Shown here: one piece after another, positions 1 to 9,428 of the stretch
Numbering within the stretch: position 1 is the stretch's first letter
Layout: every line of letters starts with the position of its first letter
From: Janibacter sp. Soil728
Lineage (GTDB): Bacteria > Actinomycetota > Actinomycetes > Actinomycetales > Dermatophilaceae
Assembly (NCBI RefSeq): GCF_001428305.1
Contig: NZ_LMRZ01000007.1
Span: forward strand, 62,001 to 126,000
DNA: 64,000 nt
Direction: 5' to 3'
The notes under the pieces: model-generated
The model's database searches: none
What the model was told of the DNA's origin: nothing
What the model saw: the letters and a program-made list of their open reading frames with translations, nothing else
Translations under genes and position numbers: made by a program

Positions 1-154
1 CGAAGAAGACCTGGTTGAGCTCGTAGTCGTAGTTCTGCCCGGTGTGGACCAGGACGTGGTCGATGCCGGCGGTGTCGTCCAGCCTGTGGAGGACGCGCGA
101 GAGCCGGATGAGCTCTGGGCGCGTGCCGACGACGGTCATGACCTTGAGCGTCAT
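1..154 (-). CDS. UDP-GlcNAc 2-epimerase family (CapG/WecB-like), 5' part only
   Basis: Only the first 51 codons are inside the window; the gene runs off the left edge. The N-terminus reads MTLKVMTVVGTRPELIRL, the signature of non-hydrolysing UDP-N-acetylglucosamine 2-epimerases, followed by HTGQNYDYELNQVFF, also typical. The ATG overlaps the stop of the upstream acetyltransferase gene by 4 bp (ATGA). Because capE and capF homologues lie just upstream in the same operon, the best reading is CapG/FnlC, the C2 epimerase that finishes UDP-N-acetyl-L-fucosamine. WecB (ManNAc formation) is the alternative; the visible part cannot separate them. Confidence 0.85.
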   Translation of the reverse strand, partial: MTLKVMTVVGTRPELIRLSRVLHRLDDTAGIDHVLVHTGQNYDYELNQVFF

Positions 155-765
155 GCGAGCGCCTTCCTGTAGAGGTTCATGAGCCGACCTTCGCGCGTCC
201 GGTACTCGCGGTCCAGGACCCACCCGGAGGAACGATAGAAGCCGTTGGCGGCGTCATTGTCACGGGCGTCCGTGCTCAGGTGGGCGGTCGAGGCGCCCTT
301 CGCCCTGGCCTGGTACTCCCACTCGACGAGGAGCCGCTTGCCGAGGCCCGTGTTCTGAGCCGACGGGGCGGTGCAGATCGAGCTGAGCAAGGCGCCGGTC
401 GGTTTGCCGTCGTCGCCCGCCTCTCCACGGTAGAAGGCGCCGCGTGCCAGGCGGAGGATCGCCTTGGGCCTGCGGGCAGCGGCCACTGCGCTCGCGACCA
501 CCAGACCCGCGAGTCGCCTCCTGAGGAGACGTCGGTAGTAGCCCGCAGGTTCGGTAGTACCCACCGCTGCTCCGACAACAACGCCACCCGCGTCACGTGC
601 GACGACTGCCACGGCCGTCGGGTCGCCGAGGAACCCGGCGTAGAACTCGGTGAGGAAGCGCAGACCCAGCGCCGAGAGGAAGAACTCCGGGAAGGCGCTC
701 TCGTGGACCCGGGCCAGGAGGGCGGGGTCCTGTGTCGTCATCGGTCCCAGTCGGTGGTCGCTCAT
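151..765 (-). CDS. GNAT-family N-acetyltransferase in a sugar-nucleotide operon
   Basis: A 204-residue protein starting MSDHRLGPMTTQDPALLARV. It has a GNAT fold signature: a central strand ending in LLSSICTAPSAQNTGLGKRL, which resembles the acetyl-CoA pyrophosphate-binding loop (Q/RxxGxG/A), and a C-terminal segment NGFYRSSGWVLDREY typical of the family. It starts 1 bp after the capF-like stop and overlaps the capG-like start by 4 bp, so it is translationally coupled inside the UDP-FucNAc block. Its substrate is not visible. It could acetylate the 4-amino sugar made by the upstream dehydratase/aminotransferase pair, a job done elsewhere by PglD-type hexapeptide or GNAT enzymes. The substrate assignment is inference. 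Confidence 0.8.
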   Translation of the reverse strand: MSDHRLGPMTTQDPALLARVHESAFPEFFLSALGLRFLTEFYAGFLGDPTAVAVVARDAGGVVVGAAVGTTEPAGYYRRLLRRRLAGLVVASAVAAARRPKAILRLARGAFYRGEAGDDGKPTGALLSSICTAPSAQNTGLGKRLLVEWEYQARAKGASTAHLSTDARDNDAANGFYRSSGWVLDREYRTREGRLMNLYRKALA

Positions 766-766
766 G

Positions 767-1867
767 TCAGGACGTCCGTACAGGCTGGACGAAGGTGTCC
801 GGTGCCTCGGGCCGGAAGAGCTCGTGGCTCCAGAACTGCGTGAAGAGCACCTCGTCGCCGGTGTTGGTGATGTTGTGCACCCAGCCGACCGGCATGTCGA
901 TCGCCACGGGTGCCTCACCATCTGTCTCGAAGGTGAGCACCTCGTCGGTGAACATCTTGCGCAGTTCCATCGTGCCCGTGCCCCGGATGACGGCGAAGCG
1001 CTCGATCTTGTGCAGGTGGTAGTGCTCGCCGCGGGTGACGCCCGGCACCGTGGTCGAGAAGGAGGTCTGCCCCTCGCCGCCGCGACAACGCACTGTCTCG
1101 ACGAAGGCTCCGCGGGCGTCCGCGTGCGGCACCAGCCGGATCGGGTAGTGGTCGGGGAAGAGGGCCGCCCGGTAGGTGTTGAAGAGGTCGATCCGAAATT
1201 TCGTCGCCAGGTCGGGGATCTCGCCGGTTGGCACGTAGGTGCTGTGGAACTCCTGCAGCAGGTCCCAGACCTCCTGCACACCGTGGGCCTCTGGCTCTGG
1301 ACGCAGGACCGGGTCGGCGGTGAACAGCCCGTCGAGGAGGCCCTGAGCTGCGTCCTGGGCGTGCAGCAGACCGACCTCGTTGTCGTTGATCGTCACGTCC
1401 TCGCCCGAGACCGTGGCGTGGACGAAGGTGGCGACGAAGGAGTTGTATCCGGGGCGGCCGTGCTCCCCGAAGACGTTGGGGAGGCGGACGTCGACGAGGT
1501 GACCGCCGACAGCGGACGCCGCGTCGCGCAGGATTCGCGCGGCCTCCTGCTTGCCGTCACCGTAGGGGCTGCCGTTGCCGGCTTGGGTCGAGTTCGCATA
1601 AACGACACGAAGGGGGGACCCCCCCTTCGTGATCGCTGCGGCGAGGTCCTCGGCCAGGGACACGTTGCCCTCGCGGACCTCATTGTCCGTCTCAGCACGG
1701 TTGACTCCGGCCACGTGGATCACGGCGTCGGCACCCGCGACGAGTCGGTCGAGCCCCCCCCACTCCTGCCGCCCGACTGGCACGACCTCGTGGTCGGTGA
1801 GCGCGTGCAGGCGCAGTCGGGTGTGCCACCCGAGGAAACCGTTGCTGCCGGTGAGGAGGATCTTCAC
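767..1867 (-). CDS. CapF-like NAD-dependent epimerase/reductase with C-terminal cupin
   Basis: A 366-residue two-domain protein. Residues 1-250 are an SDR with the nucleotide-binding motif LLTGSNGFLGWH at the N-terminus. The C-terminal third is a cupin with the metal-binding stretch RGEHYHLHKIERF. This SDR plus cupin layout is that of CapF/FnlB/WbjC, which performs C3 epimerisation and C4 reduction in UDP-L-FucNAc synthesis. GTG start overlapping the capE-like stop (GTGA); 1 bp gap to the GNAT gene. A perfect 12-bp inverted repeat built on G6/C7 tracts lies inside the coding sequence near 1606-1631. Confidence 0.88.
   Translation of the reverse strand: MKILLTGSNGFLGWHTRLRLHALTDHEVVPVGRQEWGGLDRLVAGADAVIHVAGVNRAETDNEVREGNVSLAEDLAAAITKGGSPLRVVYANSTQAGNGSPYGDGKQEAARILRDAASAVGGHLVDVRLPNVFGEHGRPGYNSFVATFVHATVSGEDVTINDNEVGLLHAQDAAQGLLDGLFTADPVLRPEPEAHGVQEVWDLLQEFHSTYVPTGEIPDLATKFRIDLFNTYRAALFPDHYPIRLVPHADARGAFVETVRCRGGEGQTSFSTTVPGVTRGEHYHLHKIERFAVIRGTGTMELRKMFTDEVLTFETDGEAPVAIDMPVGWVHNITNTGDEVLFTQFWSHELFRPEAPDTFVQPVRTS
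1606..1631. repeat. Perfect inverted repeat inside the capF-like gene
   Basis: The arms CACGAAGGGGGG and CCCCCCTTCGTG (12 bp each) are separated by two bases. The element is entirely within coding sequence and in frame. Its homopolymer tracts would be prone to slippage, and it could slow transcription or translation. No regulatory role is demonstrated. Confidence 0.6.
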
Positions 1868-2886
1868 GACAGTGCCCTCAGGACGTCGACCATCTCCGGG
1901 AGGGAGGCCACGAGGCGCCTCGTCGCCTCGAGATCCAGACGCTCGGTGTTGTCGGAGTCGAAGTCCGCGGCGACTATCGCCTCGTCCTCGCCCTCCTCGA
2001 CGTACTTCGAGTAGTCGAGGCTGCGCGCGTCGAGGGGCACGCGGAAGTAGTCGCCCTGGTCGGTGGCCTTGAGCATCTCCTCGCGGGAGAGGAGGGTCTC
2101 GTACATCTTCTCGCCGTGCCGGATCCCGATCCTGCGGATGTCGGGCTCGACCCCCATGAGAGACGAGACGGCGCGCGCCAGCGTGTCCACCGTGCAGGCC
2201 GGTGCCTTCTTCACGAAGAGGTCGCCGGGCTCGGCGTGGACGAAGGCGTGCTTCACGAGGTCGACGGATTCCTCGAGAGACATCAGGAACCGGGTCATTC
2301 GCGGCTCGGTGACCGTGAGCGGCTTTCCCTCGCGGATCTGCCGGACGAAGAGGGGGATGACCGAACCGCGTGAGTACATCACGTTGCCGTAGCGGGTGAT
2401 CGAGACTGTGGTGGGGGAGTTGGGGTTGTTGCGGGCGAAGGCCTGCGCGGTCTTCTCCATGAGGGCCTTGCTCATGCCCATCGCGTTCACCGGGTAGACG
2501 GCCTTGTCGGTGCTCAGGCAGACGACGGAGCGCACACCGTGGACGTGGGCGGACTCGATGACGTTCTGGCTGCCGACGACATTGGTCTTCACCGCCTGGT
2601 CGGGGAAGAACTCGCAGCTCGGTACCTGCTTGAGGGCAGCCGCGTGGAAGACGAAGTCCGTGTCCGCCATCGCCGCGTCCACGCTGCCGCGGTCCCGGAC
2701 GTCCCCGATGAAGAACTTCACCCGTGGGTCACCGAGCGACTGCCGCATCTCGTCCTGCTTGGCCTCGTCTCGGCTGAGGACGTTGATGCTCCCGACCCCG
2801 TCGGCGAGGAGGTGCTGGACCATGGTCTTGCCGAAGGATCCGGTCCCTCCGGTGATGGTGACCGTCGAGTCCGCGAAGGCGCTCAC
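1864..2886 (-). CDS. CapE-like UDP-GlcNAc 4,6-dehydratase/5-epimerase
   Basis: A 340-residue extended SDR. The Rossmann motif is TITGGTGSFGKTM near the N-terminus. The active-site region reads CLSTDKAVYPVNAMGMSKAL, where Met replaces the usual catalytic Tyr, as in the inverting 4,6-dehydratases CapE, FlaA1 and WbjB. The family acts on UDP-GlcNAc and gives a 4-keto-6-deoxy-L-sugar, the first step to UDP-L-FucNAc. CapF-like and CapG-like genes follow, completing the set. GTG start sharing GTGA with the upstream glycosyltransferase stop. Confidence 0.9.
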   Translation of the reverse strand: MSAFADSTVTITGGTGSFGKTMVQHLLADGVGSINVLSRDEAKQDEMRQSLGDPRVKFFIGDVRDRGSVDAAMADTDFVFHAAALKQVPSCEFFPDQAVKTNVVGSQNVIESAHVHGVRSVVCLSTDKAVYPVNAMGMSKALMEKTAQAFARNNPNSPTTVSITRYGNVMYSRGSVIPLFVRQIREGKPLTVTEPRMTRFLMSLEESVDLVKHAFVHAEPGDLFVKKAPACTVDTLARAVSSLMGVEPDIRRIGIRHGEKMYETLLSREEMLKATDQGDYFRVPLDARSLDYSKYVEEGEDEAIVAADFDSDNTERLDLEATRRLVASLPEMVDVLRALS

Positions 2887-4178
2887 GAGGGTGCTCCGAT
2901 CTGTGGTGTCTGCGTGGCTGCGGACCGCAGCAGGGTCTCGAGTCGGCCGATGGCGCGCTCGAGGGAGAAGTCGCTCTCGTAGACCGAGCGGGCGTGCTCA
3001 CCCATGGACGCACGCTCGGCCGTGGAGGTGCTGAGCAGCAGTCCGATCGCCCGGGCGATGTCCTGCGGGGAGCCAGGGTCCGCGGTCCAGCCCAGACCGC
3101 GGGCGTCCACCAGCTCACGGACGTCGCCAGTCGCCGCGACGACGACCGGGGTCCCGGAGGCCAGGGCTGCCTGGGTCTTGCTGGGGATGCTCACCCTGCC
3201 GAGGGGCGTGTCGCGCAGGGACACGAAGCTGGCATCGGCGGACGCAAGCAGGTCGGTCATCGCGTCCTGGGAGACCCTGCCGATGAACCGCACCTGGTTC
3301 ATGCCGGCGGCCCGTGAGCGCAGGGCGGACTCGGAGCTTCCGGATCCGGCGATGACGCACACGAATCGAGGGTCGTCGACGAGAGCGCAGGCGTCGACCA
3401 GGGCCTCCAGACCCTGGGCCTCGCCGAGTGCCCCGGCGTAGAGCAGGACGACCGCGTCCGGCGAGATCCCGAGGTCTGTGCGCACGCTGACGCCGCCGGG
3501 GTGGAATGTTGCCTCGTCCGCCCACATCGGGATGTGGTGGAGCTTGGCCTCCGGGACGCCTCTGGAGAGGAGCAGGTCCCGCACTCCCGGTGCGATGTAC
3601 GCGACGTGGTCTGACGCTCGGTAGATGGAGCTGGTCCATCCCTCGAGCAGGCGGGAGGCGGCGCGATGGTCCGCCATGGAGGCGAACCCGCTGGCGTAGA
3701 GGCTCTCGGGCCACAGGTCGAGGATGTGGCTGACGACCGGGACGCGGTGCGCCTTCAGTGCCCAGATGGGCCAGGCGAGGGTGATGGGGGAGGCGTTGAC
3801 CCAGATGACGTCCGCATGTCGCAGGTGGCCGAGCCCGTTGCCGATGGCGGACAGGGCGAAGGACCCGTAGTTGGTGATCCTGCCCAGTGCCGACCCGTGG
3901 TCCGGGTGGAGGTATACGCGTCGTACGTCGACCCCGTGGCGGACCTCGTCCATCCGTCTCGTCAATCGGTAACCGGGCATCACCGTGCCCGTTGGGTAGT
4001 TGGGGAACCCCGTGACGACGCGGACGGAGTGGCCGCGGGCCGCCAGCCCCTCGGCGAGGTTCGCCGGCAGCTGGGCCGGTCCCGGCTCGGGTGCGTAGAA
4101 CTGGCTGACGATTCCGATCCGCAGCGCGCGCTGAGGGCGCATGGACGAGTGCGTGGACCGCTCGGTCGCGACGTTCAT
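2883..4178 (-). CDS. WbuB-like GT4 glycosyltransferase
   Basis: A 431-residue GT-B fold enzyme. After about 20 variable residues comes IGIVSQFYAPEPGPAQLPA, the opening of WbuB-type transferases; HILDLWPESLYASG follows mid-protein. The donor-binding part contains VSIPSKTQAALASGTPVVVA, where Gln sits where many GT4 members have Glu. WbuB-family proteins are usually encoded beside UDP-FucNAc genes and are thought to add L-FucNAc to the lipid-linked first sugar; the CapE/F/G neighbours fit. ATG start with a 4-bp overlap with the sugar-transferase stop. Confidence 0.85.
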   Translation of the reverse strand: MNVATERSTHSSMRPQRALRIGIVSQFYAPEPGPAQLPANLAEGLAARGHSVRVVTGFPNYPTGTVMPGYRLTRRMDEVRHGVDVRRVYLHPDHGSALGRITNYGSFALSAIGNGLGHLRHADVIWVNASPITLAWPIWALKAHRVPVVSHILDLWPESLYASGFASMADHRAASRLLEGWTSSIYRASDHVAYIAPGVRDLLLSRGVPEAKLHHIPMWADEATFHPGGVSVRTDLGISPDAVVLLYAGALGEAQGLEALVDACALVDDPRFVCVIAGSGSSESALRSRAAGMNQVRFIGRVSQDAMTDLLASADASFVSLRDTPLGRVSIPSKTQAALASGTPVVVAATGDVRELVDARGLGWTADPGSPQDIARAIGLLLSTSTAERASMGEHARSVYESDFSLERAIGRLETLLRSAATQTPQIGAPS

Positions 4179-4753
4179 CCGGTAACCGTCTGCCAGATCA
4201 GCCGAAGGTCCCCGACGAAGGTGCGGTGGAGCACGTAGTCCACGTACATCGCGGCCTTCTCCGGGAGGATGGTGTCGATGTAGTACGCCTCAGGGTCGTC
4301 CTGGACGCCCATCTGGGCGCTCTCGTCGCGAAACCTGATGCTCGCCGGGTCCGTGATGCCCGGTCGGACGCTGAGGATCACGGCCGCCTGCTCCGGGGCC
4401 CAGTGTCGGGCCAGGCTCGGCACTTCCGGACGCGGTCCGACGAGCGACATCTCGCCGCGCAGCACGTTGACCAGCTGCGGCAGCTCGTCCAACTTCGTCG
4501 CTCGCAGCACGGCGCCCACGGGCGTGATCCGGGAGTCCCCGGCGGAGGTGACCTCCGGCCCGCACTCGGAGGGGCGCATGGTCCGGAACTTGAGGATCTC
4601 GAAGCGGGTGTCCGCCCGCCCCACACGCACCTGCCGGAAGATGATCGGTCCATGGCTCGATACCCCGACCATCAGGGCGACGACGGCGAGCAGGGGACTG
4701 AGCACCACGAGTCCCACGCCGCTCGCGGCCACGTCGAAGGCTCGCTTCACCAC
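4175..4753 (-). CDS. Initiating sugar transferase (PglC-like polyprenyl-phosphate phosphoglycosyltransferase)
   Basis: A 192-residue protein of the bacterial sugar transferase family, the size of the minimal monotopic PglC/WbaP catalytic unit. It starts [20 protein letters not shown] with one re-entrant membrane helix, followed by LKFRTM and [20 protein letters not shown] with the catalytic Asp-Glu pair. It would move a sugar-1-phosphate from a UDP-sugar to undecaprenyl phosphate at the inner membrane face. The neighbouring dehydratase/aminotransferase pair suggests a 4-amino-6-deoxy-GlcNAc-type sugar. GTG start overlaps the aminotransferase stop by 7 bp. Confidence 0.9.
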   Translation of the reverse strand: MVKRAFDVAASGVGLVVLSPLLAVVALMVGVSSHGPIIFRQVRVGRADTRFEILKFRTMRPSECGPEVTSAGDSRITPVGAVLRATKLDELPQLVNVLRGEMSLVGPRPEVPSLARHWAPEQAAVILSVRPGITDPASIRFRDESAQMGVQDDPEAYYIDTILPEKAAMYVDYVLHRTFVGDLRLIWQTVTG

Positions 4754-5907
4754 ACGATCTCCCGGACGGCCGTGACGACGCGCTCGACGTCACCGTCCGT
4801 CATGGAGGAGAAGATGGGCAGACTCACCACGCGGGCATAAGCCGCAGTCGCCGCCGGGAAGTCTTCGGGCGACAACGCGTAGCGGTCGCGCCAGTACGGG
4901 TGCAGGTGCAGCGGGATGAAGTGCACCGAGGTGCCGATGCCGCGCTCGGCCATCGCCTGCACGAAGGAGTCCCGATCGACAGGAGCGTCGTCACCAAGCC
5001 GGATCACGTAGAGGTGCCAGGCGTGCTCCATCCCGGCCGAGGCCTCGGCCGGGAGCACCAGCGGCAGGTCCGCAAAGGCCTCGGTGTACGTCGCGGCGAT
5101 GGCGGCACGGCGGGCCCCCATGGCTGCAGCGCGGCCGAGCTGGACGCGCCCCATGGCGGCCGCCGGATCGGGGAGGTTGTACTTGAACCCAGGGGCCACG
5201 ACCTCGTAGTGCCACGCAGGGGTCGTGCTCTGGTACCGGTCGAAGACGTCACGGCTGATGCCGTGCAGGCGCATGGTGCGGATGCGGTCGGCCAGGGCCG
5301 TATCGGTCACGGTCACCATGCCGCCCTCGCCCGTCGTGACCGTCTTGGTGGCGTAGAAGCTGAACACTGCGGCCTCGTTGTGCCCGGCGCCGACATGGGC
5401 GGAACCCACCCTGGCCGGGATTGCGTGCGCGGCGTCCTCGACGACCGTGAGCCCGTGTCGGTCCGCGAGGGATCGGAGAGGCTGTTGCGCGACGGGAAGC
5501 CCCGCGAAGTGCACGGGCATGATGGCGCGCGTCCGGTCGGTGATCGCGGCCCCGGCAACGTCGAGGTCCACGTTGAGGGTGCCCGGGTCGACGTCGACCA
5601 TCACGGGGTCGGCCCCGAGGTATCGGACGACCTCGGCGGTCGCGGTGAAGGTCCAGGTCGGGACGAGCACCTCGTCACCGGGGCCGACTCCGAGGGCCTC
5701 TAGCGCCAGGTGCAGTCCTGCGGTGGCGCTGTTGACGGCCACGGCGGTGATGTCACCGCCGACGAACTCGGCGAACTCGGACTCGAAGGCGGCGGCGTTG
5801 GGCCCGGTCGTCAGCCAGCCGGAACGGATCGCGTCCGAGGCCGCGTCGACCTCGGCCTCGGTGATGTCCGGTCGGGCGAAGGGGAGGAAAGGAAGGTCAG
5901 CGGGCAC
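4747..5907 (-). CDS. DegT/DnrJ/EryC1/StrS sugar aminotransferase
   Basis: A 386-residue PLP enzyme. It opens [20 protein letters not shown] and has the Schiff-base lysine at about residue 188 in [15 protein letters not shown], preceded by [10 protein letters not shown]. This is the sugar 4-ketone aminotransferase family (PglE, ArnB, WbpE). Immediately upstream is the 4,6-dehydratase that would make its 4-keto substrate, overlapping by 11 bp, so the pair probably produces a UDP-4-amino-4,6-dideoxy sugar from UDP-GlcNAc. GTG start lies inside the last codons of the dehydratase gene. Confidence 0.9.
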   Translation of the reverse strand: MPADLPFLPFARPDITEAEVDAASDAIRSGWLTTGPNAAAFESEFAEFVGGDITAVAVNSATAGLHLALEALGVGPGDEVLVPTWTFTATAEVVRYLGADPVMVDVDPGTLNVDLDVAGAAITDRTRAIMPVHFAGLPVAQQPLRSLADRHGLTVVEDAAHAIPARVGSAHVGAGHNEAAVFSFYATKTVTTGEGGMVTVTDTALADRIRTMRLHGISRDVFDRYQSTTPAWHYEVVAPGFKYNLPDPAAAMGRVQLGRAAAMGARRAAIAATYTEAFADLPLVLPAEASAGMEHAWHLYVIRLGDDAPVDRDSFVQAMAERGIGTSVHFIPLHLHPYWRDRYALSPEDFPAATAAYARVVSLPIFSSMTDGDVERVVTAVREIVW

Positions 5908-7717
5908 TCAGCGCCTCGTTCGTTTTCGCGTCGGGCGCCGCGGAGTTGTCACGCATCCACCGCGCAGCGGCGGCCGGCGTCGGGTGGTGCGCGCCGCGCA
6001 CATCGGCGGCGGCCAGAGCGGGGACGTCGACGCTGTTGACCAATGGGTGGTCGGTTGCGCGGATCTCCTCACTGCTGGCGAAGAGCTCCTCCGACAGCTT
6101 CTCGCCGGGCCGCAGACCGGTGTACTGGATCTCGACGTCGTCCCTGCCGGACATGTCGATCAGTGTGGTCGCCACGTCGTTGATCTTGGCAGGCGTGCCC
6201 ATTTCGAGCACCATGACCCGTCCATCCGTGCCGATGGCAGCGGACTGGAGGACGAGCTGGCAGGCCTCGGGAATGAGCATGAAGTACCGCTCCACGTCCG
6301 GGTGGGTCACCGTCACGGGACCGCCGACCTCGATCTGGGCGGTGAAGGCGGTGATCACTGACCCACGAGAGCCGAGTACGTTGCCGAAGCGCACGCTCAC
6401 ATACGTGTTCGCGTCCCGAGCCGCGAACTCCGAGGTGAGCCGTTCCGTGAGTCGCTTGCTGTGCCCGAGCACGCTGGTGGGGTTGGCCGCCTTGTCCGTG
6501 GAGATGTTGACGAAGGTTCGTACTCCGTGGTCGAAGGCTGCCTGGAGCACGTTGAGAGTGCCCAGGACGTTGGTCTTCCATGCCTCCATGGGGTAGCTCT
6601 CGAGCAGCGGCAGGTGCTTGAGAGCTGCCGCGTGGAAGACGACGTCGGGGCTGTGCTGGGCGAACACCTCATCGAGCCGCGCGGCGTCGCGGATGTCGGC
6701 CAGGATCGTGTCCTCGCCGTCGAGCAGGCCGTGGCCCGACAAGTTGATCTGGGTGGCGTGCAGGCCGGACTCGTCGCGGTCGAGGAGGAGGAGCAGGCGC
6801 GGGCCGAACTGCGCGATCTGGCGGCACAGCTCCGATCCGATCGACCCGCCGGCGCCCGTGACGAGGACGACCTTGCCGCTGATCGTCCCGGCGATCGCCG
6901 CGGAGTCGAGCTCCACCGGCCGGCGGCCGAGAAGGTCGGCGAGGTCGAGTGCGCGAAGGTCACGACCGGTCGGGCTGTGGAAGAGCTCGCTCGTCGGAGG
7001 CAGCACGAGGACTTCGAGGTCGGCGTCGCGGGCGATAGCGCGCACCTCGGTGAGCAGGGACGAGTCCGCGGACGGGATGGCCACCGCGATGGTCGACGCG
7101 TTGGTCTGGTCCGCGATGCGCGGGATGTCCGCGCGCGTCCCGCGTACCCGGACACCGTCGATGCTCAGCCTCGCCTTTGCCGGGTTGTCGTCGACCAATG
7201 CCACGGGCTGGAGGCCAGCTCGCGGATCCTTGATCATCGTCCGCACGAGCTGTCGTCCACCCTCACCGGCGCCGAGCACGATGACCCGCTTGTCGCCCGG
7301 GGTGCTCCGCCCGCGGTCGCGTAGGGTCCGCCACACGGTGCGCGCCGCGAGCATCGCGATGATGGCGGCCAGCGTGCCCGTGATGGGGACCGACCGGGGG
7401 ACGAGCTGGGCCGGCAGCAGCGCGTTGACGACCAAGCCCAGAGCGCCGACGGCTCCGGCCGTCTTCGTCAGGTCGATGATCTCCTCGAAGGAGCCTCGGG
7501 AGTGACCGACGGCGTAGGGCCCGGCGAGCCCGCCGAGGACGAGATGGACGACGGCGCACGCCAGGGCGAAGAAGAGGGTGTCTACGGCGAAGGCTTCGGT
7601 GAAGTTGAAGTCGAAGCGCAGGAAGACTGCGCCCACCACGGCGAAGAACCACAAACCCCCGTCGACTCCGGCCCACCGCCACCGGTTCATCGCCGACGTC
7701 GCCGCATCACTGGTCAA
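5897..7717 (-). CDS. Membrane UDP-sugar 4,6-dehydratase (PglF/WbpM/CapD-like)
   Basis: A 606-residue protein. The first ~130 residues form about four membrane helices. A small Rossmann-like domain begins [16 protein letters not shown], then the catalytic SDR domain begins [15 protein letters not shown]. The active site reads [17 protein letters not shown], carrying the Thr-Asp-Lys triad of PglF/WbpM. These enzymes turn UDP-GlcNAc into UDP-4-keto-6-deoxy-GlcNAc. First gene of the leftward operon. The start is TTG at 7717, chosen because a perfect AGGAGG lies 5 nt upstream and a TATACG -10-like box about 55 nt upstream. Confidence 0.9.
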   Translation of the reverse strand: MTSDAATSAMNRWRWAGVDGGLWFFAVVGAVFLRFDFNFTEAFAVDTLFFALACAVVHLVLGGLAGPYAVGHSRGSFEEIIDLTKTAGAVGALGLVVNALLPAQLVPRSVPITGTLAAIIAMLAARTVWRTLRDRGRSTPGDKRVIVLGAGEGGRQLVRTMIKDPRAGLQPVALVDDNPAKARLSIDGVRVRGTRADIPRIADQTNASTIAVAIPSADSSLLTEVRAIARDADLEVLVLPPTSELFHSPTGRDLRALDLADLLGRRPVELDSAAIAGTISGKVVLVTGAGGSIGSELCRQIAQFGPRLLLLLDRDESGLHATQINLSGHGLLDGEDTILADIRDAARLDEVFAQHSPDVVFHAAALKHLPLLESYPMEAWKTNVLGTLNVLQAAFDHGVRTFVNISTDKAANPTSVLGHSKRLTERLTSEFAARDANTYVSVRFGNVLGSRGSVITAFTAQIEVGGPVTVTHPDVERYFMLIPEACQLVLQSAAIGTDGRVMVLEMGTPAKINDVATTLIDMSGRDDVEIQYTGLRPGEKLSEELFASSEEIRATDHPLVNSVDVPALAAADVRGAHHPTPAAAARWMRDNSAAPDAKTNEALSAR

Positions 7718-7770
7718 AGTGTCCTCCTGGTTCCAGCAGGTCGACTTCCCGCCCCGATTCCCCGAAGCAT

Positions 7771-7776
7771 CGTATA
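7771..7776 (-). promoter_or_regulatory. -10-like element of the leftward polysaccharide operon
   Basis: TATACG on the minus strand, about 54 nt upstream of the TTG start at 7717 and within the divergent intergenic space. No convincing -35 is visible. Position and context are the only support. Confidence 0.4.
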
Positions 7777-7862
7777 GGCCCGGTCGCTTGCCTTCGGCAA
7801 TGCGTCAAGACGTGACGCACGCGACCCGATCCTCCGAGGGACCGGGGGGCTCCCTACGCGCC

Positions 7863-7868
7863 TATACT
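7863..7868 (+). promoter_or_regulatory. -10-like element of the rightward kinase/exporter operon
   Basis: TATACT (one mismatch to TATAAT) on the plus strand gives a leader of about 55 nt before the GTG at 7931. The two divergent -10 boxes are about 90 bp apart, so the two operons may be co-regulated from this space. Confidence 0.5.
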
Positions 7869-7930
7869 GGCCGCGGCCACGGGGGAGTGAGATCAGCTCG
7901 AAGACCCGCTGGGCCCGACGAGGAGATCGA

Positions 7931-9421
7931 GTGACCCTGCAAGACCTGTGGAAGATAACCCGCCGCCAGTTCGTCGCGATCGCGACCTGTGCGCTGCTTG
8001 GCGTGCTCCTCGCCTTCGGGTGGATGCTGATGCAGCCCAAGGTCTACACAGCGAGCGCCGGTGGTTACGTCACGGCCGGTGGCGGGACGAGCATCGGGGA
8101 GTCCTTCTCCTCCCAGACGCTGGCACAGCAAAAGGCACAGGCCTACGTCACGCTCTTCACCAACCGCCGGGTCGCCGAGGCCGTCATCGAGGACCTCGGT
8201 CTCGACAGCACACCCCAAGATCTCGTCTCCCGGATCTCTGCGGCGGTCCCGGACCAGGGCGTCACGATCACCGTCACCGCGACGGGACCCACGCCCGAGG
8301 AAGCCCGTGACGTGGCAGACGCCGTCGTGACCGCCGCGGCCAAGGAGGCCAAGCGCATCGAGGAGTCGGGCCCCACGCGTCAGGTGGTCGGTGCCGACGG
8401 CAAGACGCGCAAGGTCAAGTCGACTGCCCAGGTGCTCATCGAGCCCAACGAGTCCGCGGTACTGCCGAAGTCCCCCACCTCTCCCAACCCGACCCGTATC
8501 TTGCCGCTCGGGCTCCTGTTGGGGCTGCTCGCGGGATACGGGGTCGCGGCACTGCGGCACCACAACGACACGAAGCTGCGTCACGTCGACGAAGTCGAGG
8601 CGACAGCTGGGGCGGGCGTCCTCGGCGTGCTGCCGCAGAGTGCCGCACTCTCCTCGGAGCGGGGGCAGGCCTACCACCCCAAGGCGTTCCACGAGGGCGA
8701 GGCGCTGCGCAAGCTGCGGACCAACCTGCGGTTCGTGGACGTCGACAACCAGCCCCGATCCATAGTCGTCACGAGCGCCAACCAGGGTGAGGGCAAGTCG
8801 ACTGTCGCCGCCAACCTCGCGACCGTGCTGGCGGAGTCCGGCGAGCAGGTCGTGCTCGTCGACGCAGACCTGCGACGCTCGGCCGTGGCCCGCGCCTTCG
8901 ACATGGACGGTGACGTCGGCCTGAGCGAGGTGCTGGCGGGGGCCATCCCCCTCTCCGACGCGCTGCAGGAGACCCGGACGCCGGGACTGCAGATCCTCGC
9001 TGCTGGGGCGACGCCGCCCAACCCCTCCGAGCTGCTGGGGTCGCACCGCATGGAGGCGTTGATCGAGCAGCTGTCCAGGGAGCACTTCGTCGTGCTCGAC
9101 GCACCTCCGATCCTTCCTGTCACGGACGCAGTGCTGCTCACCCGGAGCGCGGACGGGGCCGTGCTCGTGGCCGCCGCCGGCAGGACCCACAAGGAGGCCC
9201 TGGAGCGGGCGGCCGGGTCACTGCGCGCCGTCGACGCCAAGGTCCTCGGTGCGGTGCTCAACGGTGCATCAACCAGCCGGGTCGACCGCGTCCGGTACGG
9301 CGACGTCGAGTACGGCTACGTGAAGTCGTACTCGGACGACTACGTCTACGAGTCCGAGGACGCCGCGGCGACCAGCCGCCAGGACGTCAAAGCCAAGCGG
9401 CGCCGCCGCGTGCGCGGCTGA
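7931..9421 (+). CDS. Polysaccharide co-polymerase/tyrosine autokinase (Wzc/CpsCD-type BY-kinase)
   Basis: A 496-residue fusion of a Wzz-like membrane domain and a BY-kinase. Membrane helices are at about residues 13-34 and 190-209, flanking an extracytoplasmic segment. The kinase part has Walker A SANQGEGKST (282-291), Walker A' VVLVDADLRR (307-316) and a Walker B-like FVVLDAPPI. The C-terminus (456-473) has six tyrosines, the expected autophosphorylation cluster, then a basic tail KAKRRRRVRG. Such proteins control polysaccharide length and export. GTG start preceded by GAGGAG. The phosphatase gene follows within 7 bp. Confidence 0.92.
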   Translation: MTLQDLWKITRRQFVAIATCALLGVLLAFGWMLMQPKVYTASAGGYVTAGGGTSIGESFSSQTLAQQKAQAYVTLFTNRRVAEAVIEDLGLDSTPQDLVSRISAAVPDQGVTITVTATGPTPEEARDVADAVVTAAAKEAKRIEESGPTRQVVGADGKTRKVKSTAQVLIEPNESAVLPKSPTSPNPTRILPLGLLLGLLAGYGVAALRHHNDTKLRHVDEVEATAGAGVLGVLPQSAALSSERGQAYHPKAFHEGEALRKLRTNLRFVDVDNQPRSIVVTSANQGEGKSTVAANLATVLAESGEQVVLVDADLRRSAVARAFDMDGDVGLSEVLAGAIPLSDALQETRTPGLQILAAGATPPNPSELLGSHRMEALIEQLSREHFVVLDAPPILPVTDAVLLTRSADGAVLVAAAGRTHKEALERAAGSLRAVDAKVLGAVLNGASTSRVDRVRYGDVEYGYVKSYSDDYVYESEDAAATSRQDVKAKRRRRVRG

Positions 9422-9428
9422 CCCCGGC

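Noticed and set aside
151-1281. Long minus-strand frame running from capF through the GNAT gene
   Set aside because: Only its last 204 codons match a GNAT protein; the part upstream of 765 is an out-of-frame shadow of the capF-like gene.
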